Source of the DNA: an uncultured Micrococcales bacterium
Lineage (GTDB): Bacteria; Actinomycetota; Actinomycetes; S36-B12; GCA-2699445
Reading direction: 5' to 3'
DNA: 6,652 bases
Assembly (NCBI GenBank): GCA_903915555.1
Contig: CAIWTL010000339.1
Span: forward strand, 1 to 6,652
Shown here: positions 1 through 5,962 of the stretch, piece by piece
How positions within the stretch are numbered: position 1 is the first letter of the stretch
How the letters are laid out: every line of letters starts with the position of its first letter
Position numbers and translations under genes: made by a program
Notes under the pieces: model-generated
The model's database searches: none
The model's input: the letters and a program-made list of their open reading frames with translations, nothing else
Told to the model about the DNA's origin: nothing

Positions 1-290
1 GTGAAGCCCGCCGAGCCGCCGGCCGTCGTCCTCGCGGCCCTCGGTGACCTCGGTGGCGCCATCGGAGCCACCCTCATCGGCGCCGACGGGTCCGAGGGCC
101 CCGAGTTGCCGGGACCAAGGTCAGGAGCCGCGTCCCCGGAGGCCGTCAACGGGTAGCCGGAGGCCTGGGTGATCCCGCGTCGGGACTCCGCTCCGGGTCC
201 GCACCGGCTCCCGGGAGCACGATCACCATCGAGATGGAATCGCAGGACTCCGACGGCAACCGCACCCGTACCCAGATCCTGGCGCCCTGA
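1..290 (+). pseudogene. 3' end of an unidentified gene, apparently frameshifted
   Basis: I do not recognise the family. Two stretches look coding by their G/C-rich third positions but lie in different frames. Frame 1 runs from the window edge to a TAG at 154-156 and encodes a hydrophobic, Ala/Gly-rich segment (AVVLAALGDLGGAIGATLIG) followed by a Pro/Ser-rich tail. Frame 3 looks coding from about 200 to a TGA at 288-290 and ends in a polar tail (ITIEMESQDSDGNRTRTQIL). Frame 3 has only an internal ATG at 234-236 and no plausible gene start after its upstream stop at 45-47, so this tail must continue something. The simplest reading is one gene entering from the left and broken by an indel between about 110 and 200, or a sequence error there. 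It could also be a gene ending at 156 followed by non-coding DNA. The GTG at position 1 may be coincidental. It converges on menA with an 8-bp gap. Confidence 0.35.
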
Positions 291-298
291 CGGCTCGA

Positions 299-1171
299 TC
301 AGCTGACGGCGAGGCCGACGGCGAGGCCGAGGCCTCCCACGAGGAGGACGAGTCCGGTGCCGGACAGGGCCGGGACCAGATCCCGGCCGGTCGCACCGGA
401 GATGACCGCGCGCAGGGGACGCAGTGCTGGAACGGTCGCTGCCATCGCCAGGAGGACCCAGGGGGAATAGGTCGTCATGGCGAGGACCGTCACGAAGCCC
501 GACACCAGCACCACCACGAACAGGATCCTGGTCCGCCGGTCGCCCAGTCGGACGGCGAGGGTGTTCTTGCCCACCGCGCGGTCGGTCGGGATGTCGCGCA
601 GGTTGTTGGCGATGAGGATGTCGCACGCCCACAGCCCGACGGGCACCGAGGCCACGACGGCGAGGACTGTGACGCCGCCGGTCTGGGCCGCAGCGGTCCC
701 CACGACGGCCACCAGTCCGAAGAACACGAAGACGAACACCTCGCCGAGCCCGGTGTAGCCGTAGGGTCGCGGCCCCCCCGTGTAGAACCACCCCGCGGCG
801 ACGCTCGCGATGCCCACCGGGATCAACCACCACAGCCCGGACACCGCAGTCAGCGCAAGGCCGGCGAGTGCACCCACGGCGAAGGACAGGATCGCGGCGC
901 TCCGCACCGCCGCGGCGGGAGCCAGTCCCTGGCCCACGAGACGCACCGGACCCACCCGCGCGTCATCGGTGCCCTTCACGCCGTCGCTGTAGTCGTTGTG
1001 GAAGTTCACCCCGACCTGGAAGGCGACGGCAACGATGAGGGCGAGCAGTGCGGGAACCGCCCGGAACGAGTCCTCGTGCTGTGCGACACCGCAGCCGACG
1101 AGGACGGGTGCCAGAGCCGCGGGCAGGGTGCGGGGCCGCATCCCTGCGACCCACTCACCCGGTGTCGCCAT
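299..1171 (-). CDS. menA: 1,4-dihydroxy-2-naphthoate polyprenyltransferase (MenA)
   Basis: This integral-membrane UbiA-superfamily enzyme transfers a polyprenyl chain from the prenyl diphosphate to DHNA with loss of the carboxylate, giving demethylmenaquinone. The protein has 290 residues, normal for the family. It opens with the MenA-like W..GMRPRTLP segment (residues 7-17). The first Asp-rich diphosphate/Mg site is NFHNDYSDG at 56-64 (N56, D60, D63), followed by KGTDD. The second is NNLRDIPTD at 189-197 (D193, D197), followed by GKNTLAVRLG. About eight or nine hydrophobic helices span roughly 17-30, 38-55, 92-110, 112-130, 143-162, 166-186, 214-232, 237-253 and 268-288. The frame stays open upstream to 1504, but that extension lies inside menE and is Arg/Pro/Gly-rich shadow. 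The ATG at 1171 gives the family N-terminus and shares its A with the menE stop (TGATG), so translation is probably coupled. There is only a weak purine-rich sequence upstream. Confidence 0.95.
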   Translation of the reverse strand: MATPGEWVAGMRPRTLPAALAPVLVGCGVAQHEDSFRAVPALLALIVAVAFQVGVNFHNDYSDGVKGTDDARVGPVRLVGQGLAPAAAVRSAAILSFAVGALAGLALTAVSGLWWLIPVGIASVAAGWFYTGGPRPYGYTGLGEVFVFVFFGLVAVVGTAAAQTGGVTVLAVVASVPVGLWACDILIANNLRDIPTDRAVGKNTLAVRLGDRRTRILFVVVLVSGFVTVLAMTTYSPWVLLAMAATVPALRPLRAVISGATGRDLVPALSGTGLVLLVGGLGLAVGLAVS

Positions 1172-2301
1172 CAGGGCTCGTCGCGCAGGAGGGGTTTTCC
1201 TGCGGCGTTGACGGGGAGGTCGGGCACGACCGTCATCGTATGGGGTCGATGCCCCGGGCCGAGTTCCCGGGCGACCAGGGCCGTGAGCGAGTCGACCAGG
1301 TCGGCAGGTGGCGGCGGGGCCGCCACCACGAAAGCCCGTGGCACTGCGCCCCACTCCTCGCTCTCCCCGGCGACCACGACCGCGTCGAGCACCCGTGGGT
1401 CGGCCAGGAGGATCCGGGTGACGGCGCTCAGCGAGACCATACGTCCACCCACCTTCACCACCTGGTCGTCGCGCCCCAGGATCTGCAGTCGACCGTCGAC
1501 CCATTCGCCCCGGTCGTGGGTGCGCACCACACCCCCGAACCGGGGGCCGTCCAAGTAGCCCGTCGCGACGGTGGGTCCGCTCACCTCGACCAGGCCGTCG
1601 ACGATCTCGACCCCGACCCCCGGCAGCGGCAGGCCGTCGTAGACGACACCGCCGCCCGTCTCACTGGCGCCGTACGTGGCCACGATCCGCAGGCCTGCCG
1701 CGCGGGCCCGGTCGGCCAGCGCCCCGGCCAACGGAGCGCCTCCCACGAGGATCCGGTGGAAGGCGGCAGCGGCGGCGGTTGCCCCGGCGTCCTGCAGGAT
1801 CCGGTGCAGTTGCGTGGGCACGAGGGACACGTACGCCGGCTGGCCCACCCAGGATGTGCGCTGGAGGAGTCCGGTGGCGGACTCGGTGAATGACGCCGCG
1901 GTGAAGGACGCCGCCCCGCCGATGCCCGGCCACGCCTCGGGCACATGGCCCGCGCGCAGGGAGCGGACGACGGTGAGCAGCCCCCCGACCCCGGTGAGCG
2001 GGAGTGCCGTCAACCACGCCCCCGGCGGTCCGAGCGCCGCAGCGCCCAGGTCGGCGGACGCGATCAGGGCCTCCCGGGACAGGACGACACCTCGCGGCTC
2101 ACCCGTCGAGCCGGACGTCGGGACGATGACGTCCGCCGGGGCGTCGTCGGGGCCACCGGCCGGCTCGATCCCCGCCCGCGAGGCGACCAACCGGAACCCT
2201 CCCCGACGCCCCGCCAGAAGATCGCGCAGCGATGCCGCGACGACATCGAGTCCACGGAGACCCGGCGGCACCGGGAGGCTGGGGAAAGCGGGGGCGTCCA
2301 T
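1171..2301 (-). CDS. menE: o-succinylbenzoate--CoA ligase (MenE)
   Basis: This ANL-superfamily adenylating enzyme activates o-succinylbenzoate with ATP and then CoA to give OSB-CoA, the substrate of MenB. The 376-residue protein carries the family landmarks in order. The phosphate-binding loop is TSGSTGEPRG (62-71). YGASETGGG (210-218) is the adenine/Mg motif. D263 in THDRGEW is the ribose-binding Asp, GRDDQVVKVGG (276-286) is the hinge and start of the C-terminal subdomain, and K369 in NAAGKPL is the adenylation lysine. It is clearly shorter than the E. coli or Bacillus enzymes, mainly at the N-terminus, but similar to the compact mycobacterial MenE (about 360 residues as I recall). All catalytic landmarks are present, so it looks functional. 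The ATG at 2301 is 43 bp from the divergent menB start and has no convincing Shine-Dalgarno, which suggests a leaderless or near-leaderless message. The stop overlaps the menA start by one base. Confidence 0.95.
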   Translation of the reverse strand: MDAPAFPSLPVPPGLRGLDVVAASLRDLLAGRRGGFRLVASRAGIEPAGGPDDAPADVIVPTSGSTGEPRGVVLSREALIASADLGAAALGPPGAWLTALPLTGVGGLLTVVRSLRAGHVPEAWPGIGGAASFTAASFTESATGLLQRTSWVGQPAYVSLVPTQLHRILQDAGATAAAAAFHRILVGGAPLAGALADRARAAGLRIVATYGASETGGGVVYDGLPLPGVGVEIVDGLVEVSGPTVATGYLDGPRFGGVVRTHDRGEWVDGRLQILGRDDQVVKVGGRMVSLSAVTRILLADPRVLDAVVVAGESEEWGAVPRAFVVAAPPPPADLVDSLTALVARELGPGHRPHTMTVVPDLPVNAAGKPLLRDEP

Positions 2302-2344
2302 CGCCGTCTAGCCTATGGACATAACCCCCGCTGAGGAGCAACTG
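2302..2344. promoter_or_regulatory. Divergent menE/menB intergenic region with overlapping -10 candidates
   Basis: This 43-bp gap must hold or adjoin the promoters of both the leftward menE-menA and the rightward menB-menC-menD units. TAGCCTA at 2309-2315 is an imperfect palindrome. On the plus strand it offers TAGCCT (2309-2314), and on the minus strand TAGGCT (2315-2310). Both fit the TANNNT -10 pattern common in actinobacteria. The plus-strand box would put a start near 2321, giving a leader of about 24 nt with a good ribosome site. The minus-strand box ends 8 nt before the menE ATG, placing the start at or within a few bases of that codon. No clear -35 is visible on the plus strand. TTGCTC on the minus strand (2341-2336) is a weak candidate at a long 20-nt spacing. 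This is inference from short motifs. Confidence 0.35.
2332..2338 (+). promoter_or_regulatory. Ribosome binding site of menB (decides the start)
   Basis: TGAGGAG ends 6 nt before the ATG at 2345 and is a near-ideal Shine-Dalgarno. It favours the ATG at 2345 over the in-frame ATG at 2315, which lies upstream of this site, has no purine-rich sequence before it and would leave only 13 bp to the divergent menE start. Confidence 0.75.
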
Positions 2345-3265
2345 ATGGATTCGCGCGCCATATACGACCTGCCCGCCGTCGTGGCGGAGGACAGTCCGGC
2401 GTGGCAGGACCCCGCGTACTCGAGCGTCGTCCCCGCGGCCGACTGGGTGTCCGAGGGCGACTACGGCGACATCCGGTACGAGACCGCCGAGGGCATCGCG
2501 AAGATCACCATCGACCGTCCCCACAAGCGCAACGCGTTCCGACCGCAGACACTCTTCGAACTCGAGGATGCCTTCCGGCGCGCCCGCGACGACGACAGCG
2601 TCGGCGTCATCATCCTCACCGGTCAGGGCGACTGGGCGTTCTGCTCCGGTGGCGATCAGGTCATCCGGGGCGACGACGGCTACATCGGCGACGACGCCGT
2701 CGCGGCGAAGGGGATCGGCCGCCTCAACGTCCTCGACCTGCAGATCCAGATCCGGCGCACACCCAAGCCGGTCGTGGCCATGATCGCCGGCTACGCGATC
2801 GGTGGAGGCCACGTGTTGCACATCGTGTGCGACCTGTCCATCGCCGCGGACAACGCCCGCTTCGGCCAGACCGGTCCGAAGGTCGGTTCGTTCGACGGCG
2901 GCTACGGGTCCGGCCTGCTCGCCCGCCAGATCGGGCAGAAGCGGTCGCGCGAGGTCTGGTACCTGTGCCGGCAGTACGGGGCCGAGCAGGCCTACGACTG
3001 GGGTCTGGTGAACTCGGTGGTGCCCCTCGCCGATCTCGAGCAGGAGACCGTGCAGTGGTGCCGCGAGATGCTGTCGATGTCGCCGCTGGCGCTGCGGATG
3101 CTCAAGGCCTCCCACAACGCGGCCGACGACGGTCTCGCCGGGGTCCAGCAACTCGCCGGCGACGCTACGCTGCTGTTCTACATGACCGAGGAGGCCCAAG
3201 AGGGCCGCGATGCCTACAAGGAGAAGCGGCGGCCCGAGTTCGAGAGGTTCCCCAAGCGGCCATGA
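2345..3265 (+). CDS. menB: 1,4-dihydroxy-2-naphthoyl-CoA synthase (MenB), type I
   Basis: This crotonase-superfamily enzyme cyclises o-succinylbenzoyl-CoA to 1,4-dihydroxy-2-naphthoyl-CoA. It has 306 residues from the ATG at 2345, which is chosen for its Shine-Dalgarno. Landmarks are HKRNAFRP (60-67), FCSGGDQ (99-105) with an oxyanion-hole glycine, a downstream DGY (Y113), IGGGH (152-156), GQTGPKVGSFDGG (174-186) with the conserved Asp D184, REVWYLCRQY (202-211), and FYMTEE (278-283) with a C-terminal catalytic-type tyrosine Y279. Gln175, Gly177 and Trp205 match the bicarbonate pocket of type I enzymes such as E. coli MenB. Type II enzymes such as that of M. tuberculosis carry an Asp in place of the glycine. 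The whole core from about residue 42 resembles E. coli MenB closely, with an N-terminal extension of roughly 20 residues. It is first in the rightward unit, and its stop overlaps the menC start (ATGA). Confidence 0.96.
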   Translation: MDSRAIYDLPAVVAEDSPAWQDPAYSSVVPAADWVSEGDYGDIRYETAEGIAKITIDRPHKRNAFRPQTLFELEDAFRRARDDDSVGVIILTGQGDWAFCSGGDQVIRGDDGYIGDDAVAAKGIGRLNVLDLQIQIRRTPKPVVAMIAGYAIGGGHVLHIVCDLSIAADNARFGQTGPKVGSFDGGYGSGLLARQIGQKRSREVWYLCRQYGAEQAYDWGLVNSVVPLADLEQETVQWCREMLSMSPLALRMLKASHNAADDGLAGVQQLAGDATLLFYMTEEAQEGRDAYKEKRRPEFERFPKRP

Positions 3266-4290
3266 CCGCTCCTGCGGTATTCCCGCTGCCCGCCACGGCG
3301 TACACGCTGCCGTTGCTGGCGCCTTTCCGGGGACTCACGGACAGGCGGGGCATGATCATCCACGGCCGGTCGCCCGGGGAGTTCTCCCCGTTCGCGGAGT
3401 ACACGCAGGAACAGGACGCGCGCTGGCTCGTCGCAGCGGTCGAGGCGGCCCTCGATGACGATCCCGGCCCGGGAAGCCCGGTCACGTCGAACGCGATCGT
3501 GGCGGACGTCCCCGACGAGCGGCTCGGCGAGGCGGTCGAACAGGTGCTGACCGGTACCGGTTGCCGGACCGTGAAGCTCAAGGTCGGCGGCAGGTCGACC
3601 GGGGACGAGTTGCATCGCGTCAGCACGGCCGCCCGGGCCGCGCGCGGTGTGGTCGACGACGTCCGGCTCAGACTCGACGGCAACGGCCGCTTCGGACTCG
3701 ATGACGCACGCGAGTTCCTCGTCGCCCTGTCCTGGGCCGACATCCCCGTCGAGTACGTGGAGCAGCCCTGCGACTCACTGCGGGACATGCAGGTCCTGCA
3801 CGGCGACACCGACATCCCGCTGGCGGTCGATGAGGGGATCCGGCGTGACCGCAGCTTCGACGATCTTGCAGCGGCGGCCGACGTCGCGATCCTCAAGGTG
3901 GCTCCCCTGGGCGGACTGGCCGCCGCCGCGGAACTCGCCGCGTCACTCCCGCTGCCGGTCGTGGTGTCCGGCGCCGCGGAGTCGGGGATCGGGGTCGGTC
4001 GCGATGCCGTCGGCGCCGCCCGCTTCGGTGCACCCGACCGTGCCCACGGTCTCGGGACGGGAACCCTGCTGGCGGCCGATCTGACCGCACATCCCGTCGT
4101 CCCGATCGACGGGGTGGTGGCCGCCAGCCGGGCCCCGGTCGACGGCGATGCCCTCGCCCGGGCCGCGGATCTCGTGTCCGATGCCGAACGCGTCACCTGG
4201 CGGCAGCGACTGGACGACGCCTGGGGGAGAGCGTTGGACCTGGGCCTGGTCGGTGACGAGATGCTCGCGGAGCTGGGAGCGCTGGCGTGA
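3262..4290 (+). CDS. menC: o-succinylbenzoate synthase (MenC)
   Basis: This enolase-superfamily enzyme dehydrates SHCHC to o-succinylbenzoate in the cytosol. The 342-residue protein shows the full catalytic set: VKLKVGG with K105 and K107 (the KxK motif; K107 aligns with the catalytic base), the metal ligands D139 in RLDGNGRF, E167 in YVEQP and D190 in AVDEG, and the opposite-face lysine K212 in ILKVAPLGG. The N-terminal capping domain is short, as in actinobacterial MenC. It includes FRGLTDRRGMIIHG and ends near EYTQEQD (about 23-52). The frame is open far upstream to 2401, but that part overlaps menB and is Arg-rich shadow. The ATG at 3262 overlaps the menB stop by 4 bases (ATGA), and no strong ribosome site precedes it (GAGAGG at 3242-3247 is 14 nt away), so re-initiation after menB is likely. 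The menD GTG overlaps its stop in the same way. Confidence 0.94.
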   Translation: MTAPAVFPLPATAYTLPLLAPFRGLTDRRGMIIHGRSPGEFSPFAEYTQEQDARWLVAAVEAALDDDPGPGSPVTSNAIVADVPDERLGEAVEQVLTGTGCRTVKLKVGGRSTGDELHRVSTAARAARGVVDDVRLRLDGNGRFGLDDAREFLVALSWADIPVEYVEQPCDSLRDMQVLHGDTDIPLAVDEGIRRDRSFDDLAAAADVAILKVAPLGGLAAAAELAASLPLPVVVSGAAESGIGVGRDAVGAARFGAPDRAHGLGTGTLLAADLTAHPVVPIDGVVAASRAPVDGDALARAADLVSDAERVTWRQRLDDAWGRALDLGLVGDEMLAELGALA

Positions 4291-5894
4291 CGGCCTCGGT
4301 CCGCGCCGGCGCGGCGGTCGTCGCGGCCCTGCGGGCTGGTGGTGTCCAGCACATCGTCGTCGCGCCCGGCTCCCGTTCGGCGCCCGTCGCCCGGGCAGCC
4401 GCCGCCGCCGAAGCGGCGGGCGACCTCGACCTGCACGTACGACTCGATGAGCGCAGTGCGGGCTTCCTGGCACTCGGACTGGCGAAGGCCTCGGGGTCAC
4501 CCGCGGCCGTCGTGTGCACATCCGGCACGGCGGTGGCCAACCTCTTCCCCGCGGTCGTCGAGGCCCGATGCGCTGGAGTGCCCCTCGTTGTCATCACCAC
4601 CGACCGGCCCCCCGACCGCCGGGGACGCGGCGCCCCGCAGACGATCGACCAGGTGGACATCTTCGGCCGTTACCCACTGCTGTCCGTCGACCTGCCGCTG
4701 CCGCTCGACGATGACTGGTCGGCTGCCGCGGTGACCGACTTCACCCTCGCGGCGAGTCGCATGCGAGGACCGGTGCACCTGAACCTGCCCCTCCGGCCGC
4801 CACTGGTGGGGCCGGTTCCCGAGGTGGTCGCGCCCGTGCCGAAGGCTGCCGACCTCGACGCGGTGCCCCCGGTCGAGCTGCCGGGCGCGGCTCGCGGTGC
4901 GGTCCTCGTTGGGGACCTCGACGTACGGGACGACGAGTTGCGCGCGGCCGTCCTCGCCTTGGCGTCCGACCACGGGTGGCCAGTGATCGCTGAAGCGTCT
5001 TCCGGCCTGCTGGGTGCCCCGGGAGTGGTCGACGGCAGCACCGCTGCACTGTCCGATCCCGCCTTCCGCACACGCGTCGTGCCCGACCTCCTGCTAACCG
5101 TCGGGCCCTTCGGGCTGACCCGCGGGGTGATGGCCTGGGTCACGTCGGCGAAACGTCACGTGTCGGTGCGGGTGCGGCCCCGGACCGACCCGCCGGACCC
5201 GTTGGACACGGCCGAGGCCATCCTCCCCACCCTGCCCCGATTCAGTGGGGTCCGCCGCGATCCGGACTGGTCGGTGGCCTGGGAACTCCCCCTTCCGGTG
5301 GCGTCCGAGTGGGGCCTCGACCGGGTCGCCGCCGAGGTCTGGGCAGCGCTGACCCCTGACGACCTGCTCCTGGTCGCAGCCTCCCGCAGCATCCGCGAAC
5401 TCGCCGCCGTTGCCACGGGGAGCGGCCCACGCGTCATCGCCAACCGCGGCGCCAACGGCATCGACGGCCTCGTCAGCACCGCCTGGGGCGCCGCCGATGT
5501 GTGGCCCGGGCGAACCGTCGCACTGCTGGGGGACCTCGCCCTGCTCCACGACACCAACGGTCTTCTCGTCCCCACCACCGAGCGGCGTCCCGACCTGACC
5601 TATGTGGTCGCCGACGACAACGGCGGCGGCATCTTCTCCACCCTCGAGCAGGGTGACCCCCGTTACTCCGACACGTTCGACCGGGTCTTCGGCACTCCCC
5701 ACGACCGCGACTTGGCCGCGCTGCTCGAACTGCACGGAGTGCCCACCACCCGCGTCGCGGACGCCACCGCTCTCGCCCGGGCCCTGCGGCGACCGGGAGG
5801 GTCGTCGGGGGCAGGGGTCGCGGCCGTACTCGCCGAGTTGCCCCCGCGGTCGACCCTCACGCCACCCGGTCCCGACTCGCCCCCCACCACCTGA
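4287..5894 (+). CDS. menD: SEPHCHC synthase (MenD)
   Basis: This thiamin-diphosphate and Mg-dependent enzyme joins 2-oxoglutarate (after decarboxylation) to isochorismate, giving SEPHCHC, the first committed step after isochorismate. The 535 residues show PGSRSAP (27-33, substrate-binding Ser/Arg), RLDERSAGF (52-60) with E55 as the ThDP-activating glutamate, TSGTAVANL (78-86), TTDRPPDRRGRGAPQ (104-118), NRGANGIDG (386-394), the cofactor segment from GDL (415-417) to ADDNGGGIF (442-450), and EQGDPRYSDTFDRVFGTPHD (454-473). Where many homologues have GANQ this one has GAPQ, which I recall from Bacillus-type MenD. The tail after about 500 is Gly/Pro-rich and probably disordered. The GTG start at 4287 overlaps the menC stop (GTGA) and has GGGAG at 4275-4279, 7 nt upstream, so it is well supported. 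Arginines forming the DHNA feedback site of mycobacterial MenD seem absent (see findings). Confidence 0.96.
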   Translation: MTASVRAGAAVVAALRAGGVQHIVVAPGSRSAPVARAAAAAEAAGDLDLHVRLDERSAGFLALGLAKASGSPAAVVCTSGTAVANLFPAVVEARCAGVPLVVITTDRPPDRRGRGAPQTIDQVDIFGRYPLLSVDLPLPLDDDWSAAAVTDFTLAASRMRGPVHLNLPLRPPLVGPVPEVVAPVPKAADLDAVPPVELPGAARGAVLVGDLDVRDDELRAAVLALASDHGWPVIAEASSGLLGAPGVVDGSTAALSDPAFRTRVVPDLLLTVGPFGLTRGVMAWVTSAKRHVSVRVRPRTDPPDPLDTAEAILPTLPRFSGVRRDPDWSVAWELPLPVASEWGLDRVAAEVWAALTPDDLLLVAASRSIRELAAVATGSGPRVIANRGANGIDGLVSTAWGAADVWPGRTVALLGDLALLHDTNGLLVPTTERRPDLTYVVADDNGGGIFSTLEQGDPRYSDTFDRVFGTPHDRDLAALLELHGVPTTRVADATALARALRRPGGSSGAGVAAVLAELPPRSTLTPPGPDSPPTT

Positions 5895-5919
5895 CCCGGG
5901 CCGAGCGCGCCGGTCCGGG
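5895..5919 (+). terminator. GC-rich stem-loop just after menD, terminator candidate
   Basis: Immediately after the menD TGA, CCCGGGCCG (5895-5903) pairs with CGGTCCGGG (5911-5919). This makes a 9-bp stem with one G-U pair around a 7-nt AGCGCGC loop. No T-run follows, so it is not a classical intrinsic terminator. U-less GC hairpins are commonly proposed as terminators in actinobacteria. It could instead stabilise the menBCD message or only attenuate read-through into the peroxidase gene. Confidence 0.45.
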
Positions 5920-5932
5920 CGGCCGACATGCG

Positions 5933-5951
5933 CCTGTCCGGAAACGGCAGG
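5933..5951 (+). other. Small hairpin ahead of the peroxidase gene
   Basis: CCTG-T-CCG (5933-5940) can pair with CGGCAGG (5945-5951) around a GAAA tetraloop, leaving a single bulged T. An alternative pairing is TGTCC (5935-5939) with GGACA (5950-5954). Either fold includes CAGGA (5948-5952), the only plausible, and weak, ribosome-binding sequence for the downstream ATG at 5963. The structure could dampen translation of that gene, but in GC-rich DNA short stems also arise by chance. Confidence 0.3.
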
Positions 5952-5962
5952 ACACTGACCAC

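Noticed and set aside
773..779. Run of seven C within menA as a possible frameshift or phase-variation site
   Set aside because: The frame is intact across it and encodes the expected YTGGPRPYGY segment, and seven bases is not exceptional at this GC content.
1172..1504. Leftward N-terminal extension of MenA by about 111 residues
   Set aside because: It overlaps menE on the same strand in another frame, is Arg/Gly/Pro-rich low-complexity sequence, and the ATG at 1171 gives the proper family N-terminus.
1048..1893. Rightward open frame antisense to menA/menE (281 codons)
   Set aside because: It has a His/Gly/Arg-rich shadow composition, and the opposite strand carries complete MenE motifs.
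2315..2344. Alternative menB start at the ATG at 2315 (10 extra residues)
   Set aside because: The strong Shine-Dalgarno at 2332-2338 lies downstream of it and fits the ATG at 2345. The ATG at 2315 has no ribosome site and overlaps the -10 candidate.
2401..3261. Upstream extension of the MenC reading frame
   Set aside because: It lies inside menB on the same strand. The translation is Arg-rich shadow, and all MenC homology begins after the ATG at 3262.
3165..4436. Long open frame on the minus strand opposite menC (423 codons), and a similar one opposite menB (2099-3199)
   Set aside because: These are antisense shadows typical of GC-rich coding DNA. Their compositions are biased (Ser/Arg/Pro/Ala or Val/Gly/Asp/Arg) with no recognisable domain, while the plus strand holds clear enzymes.
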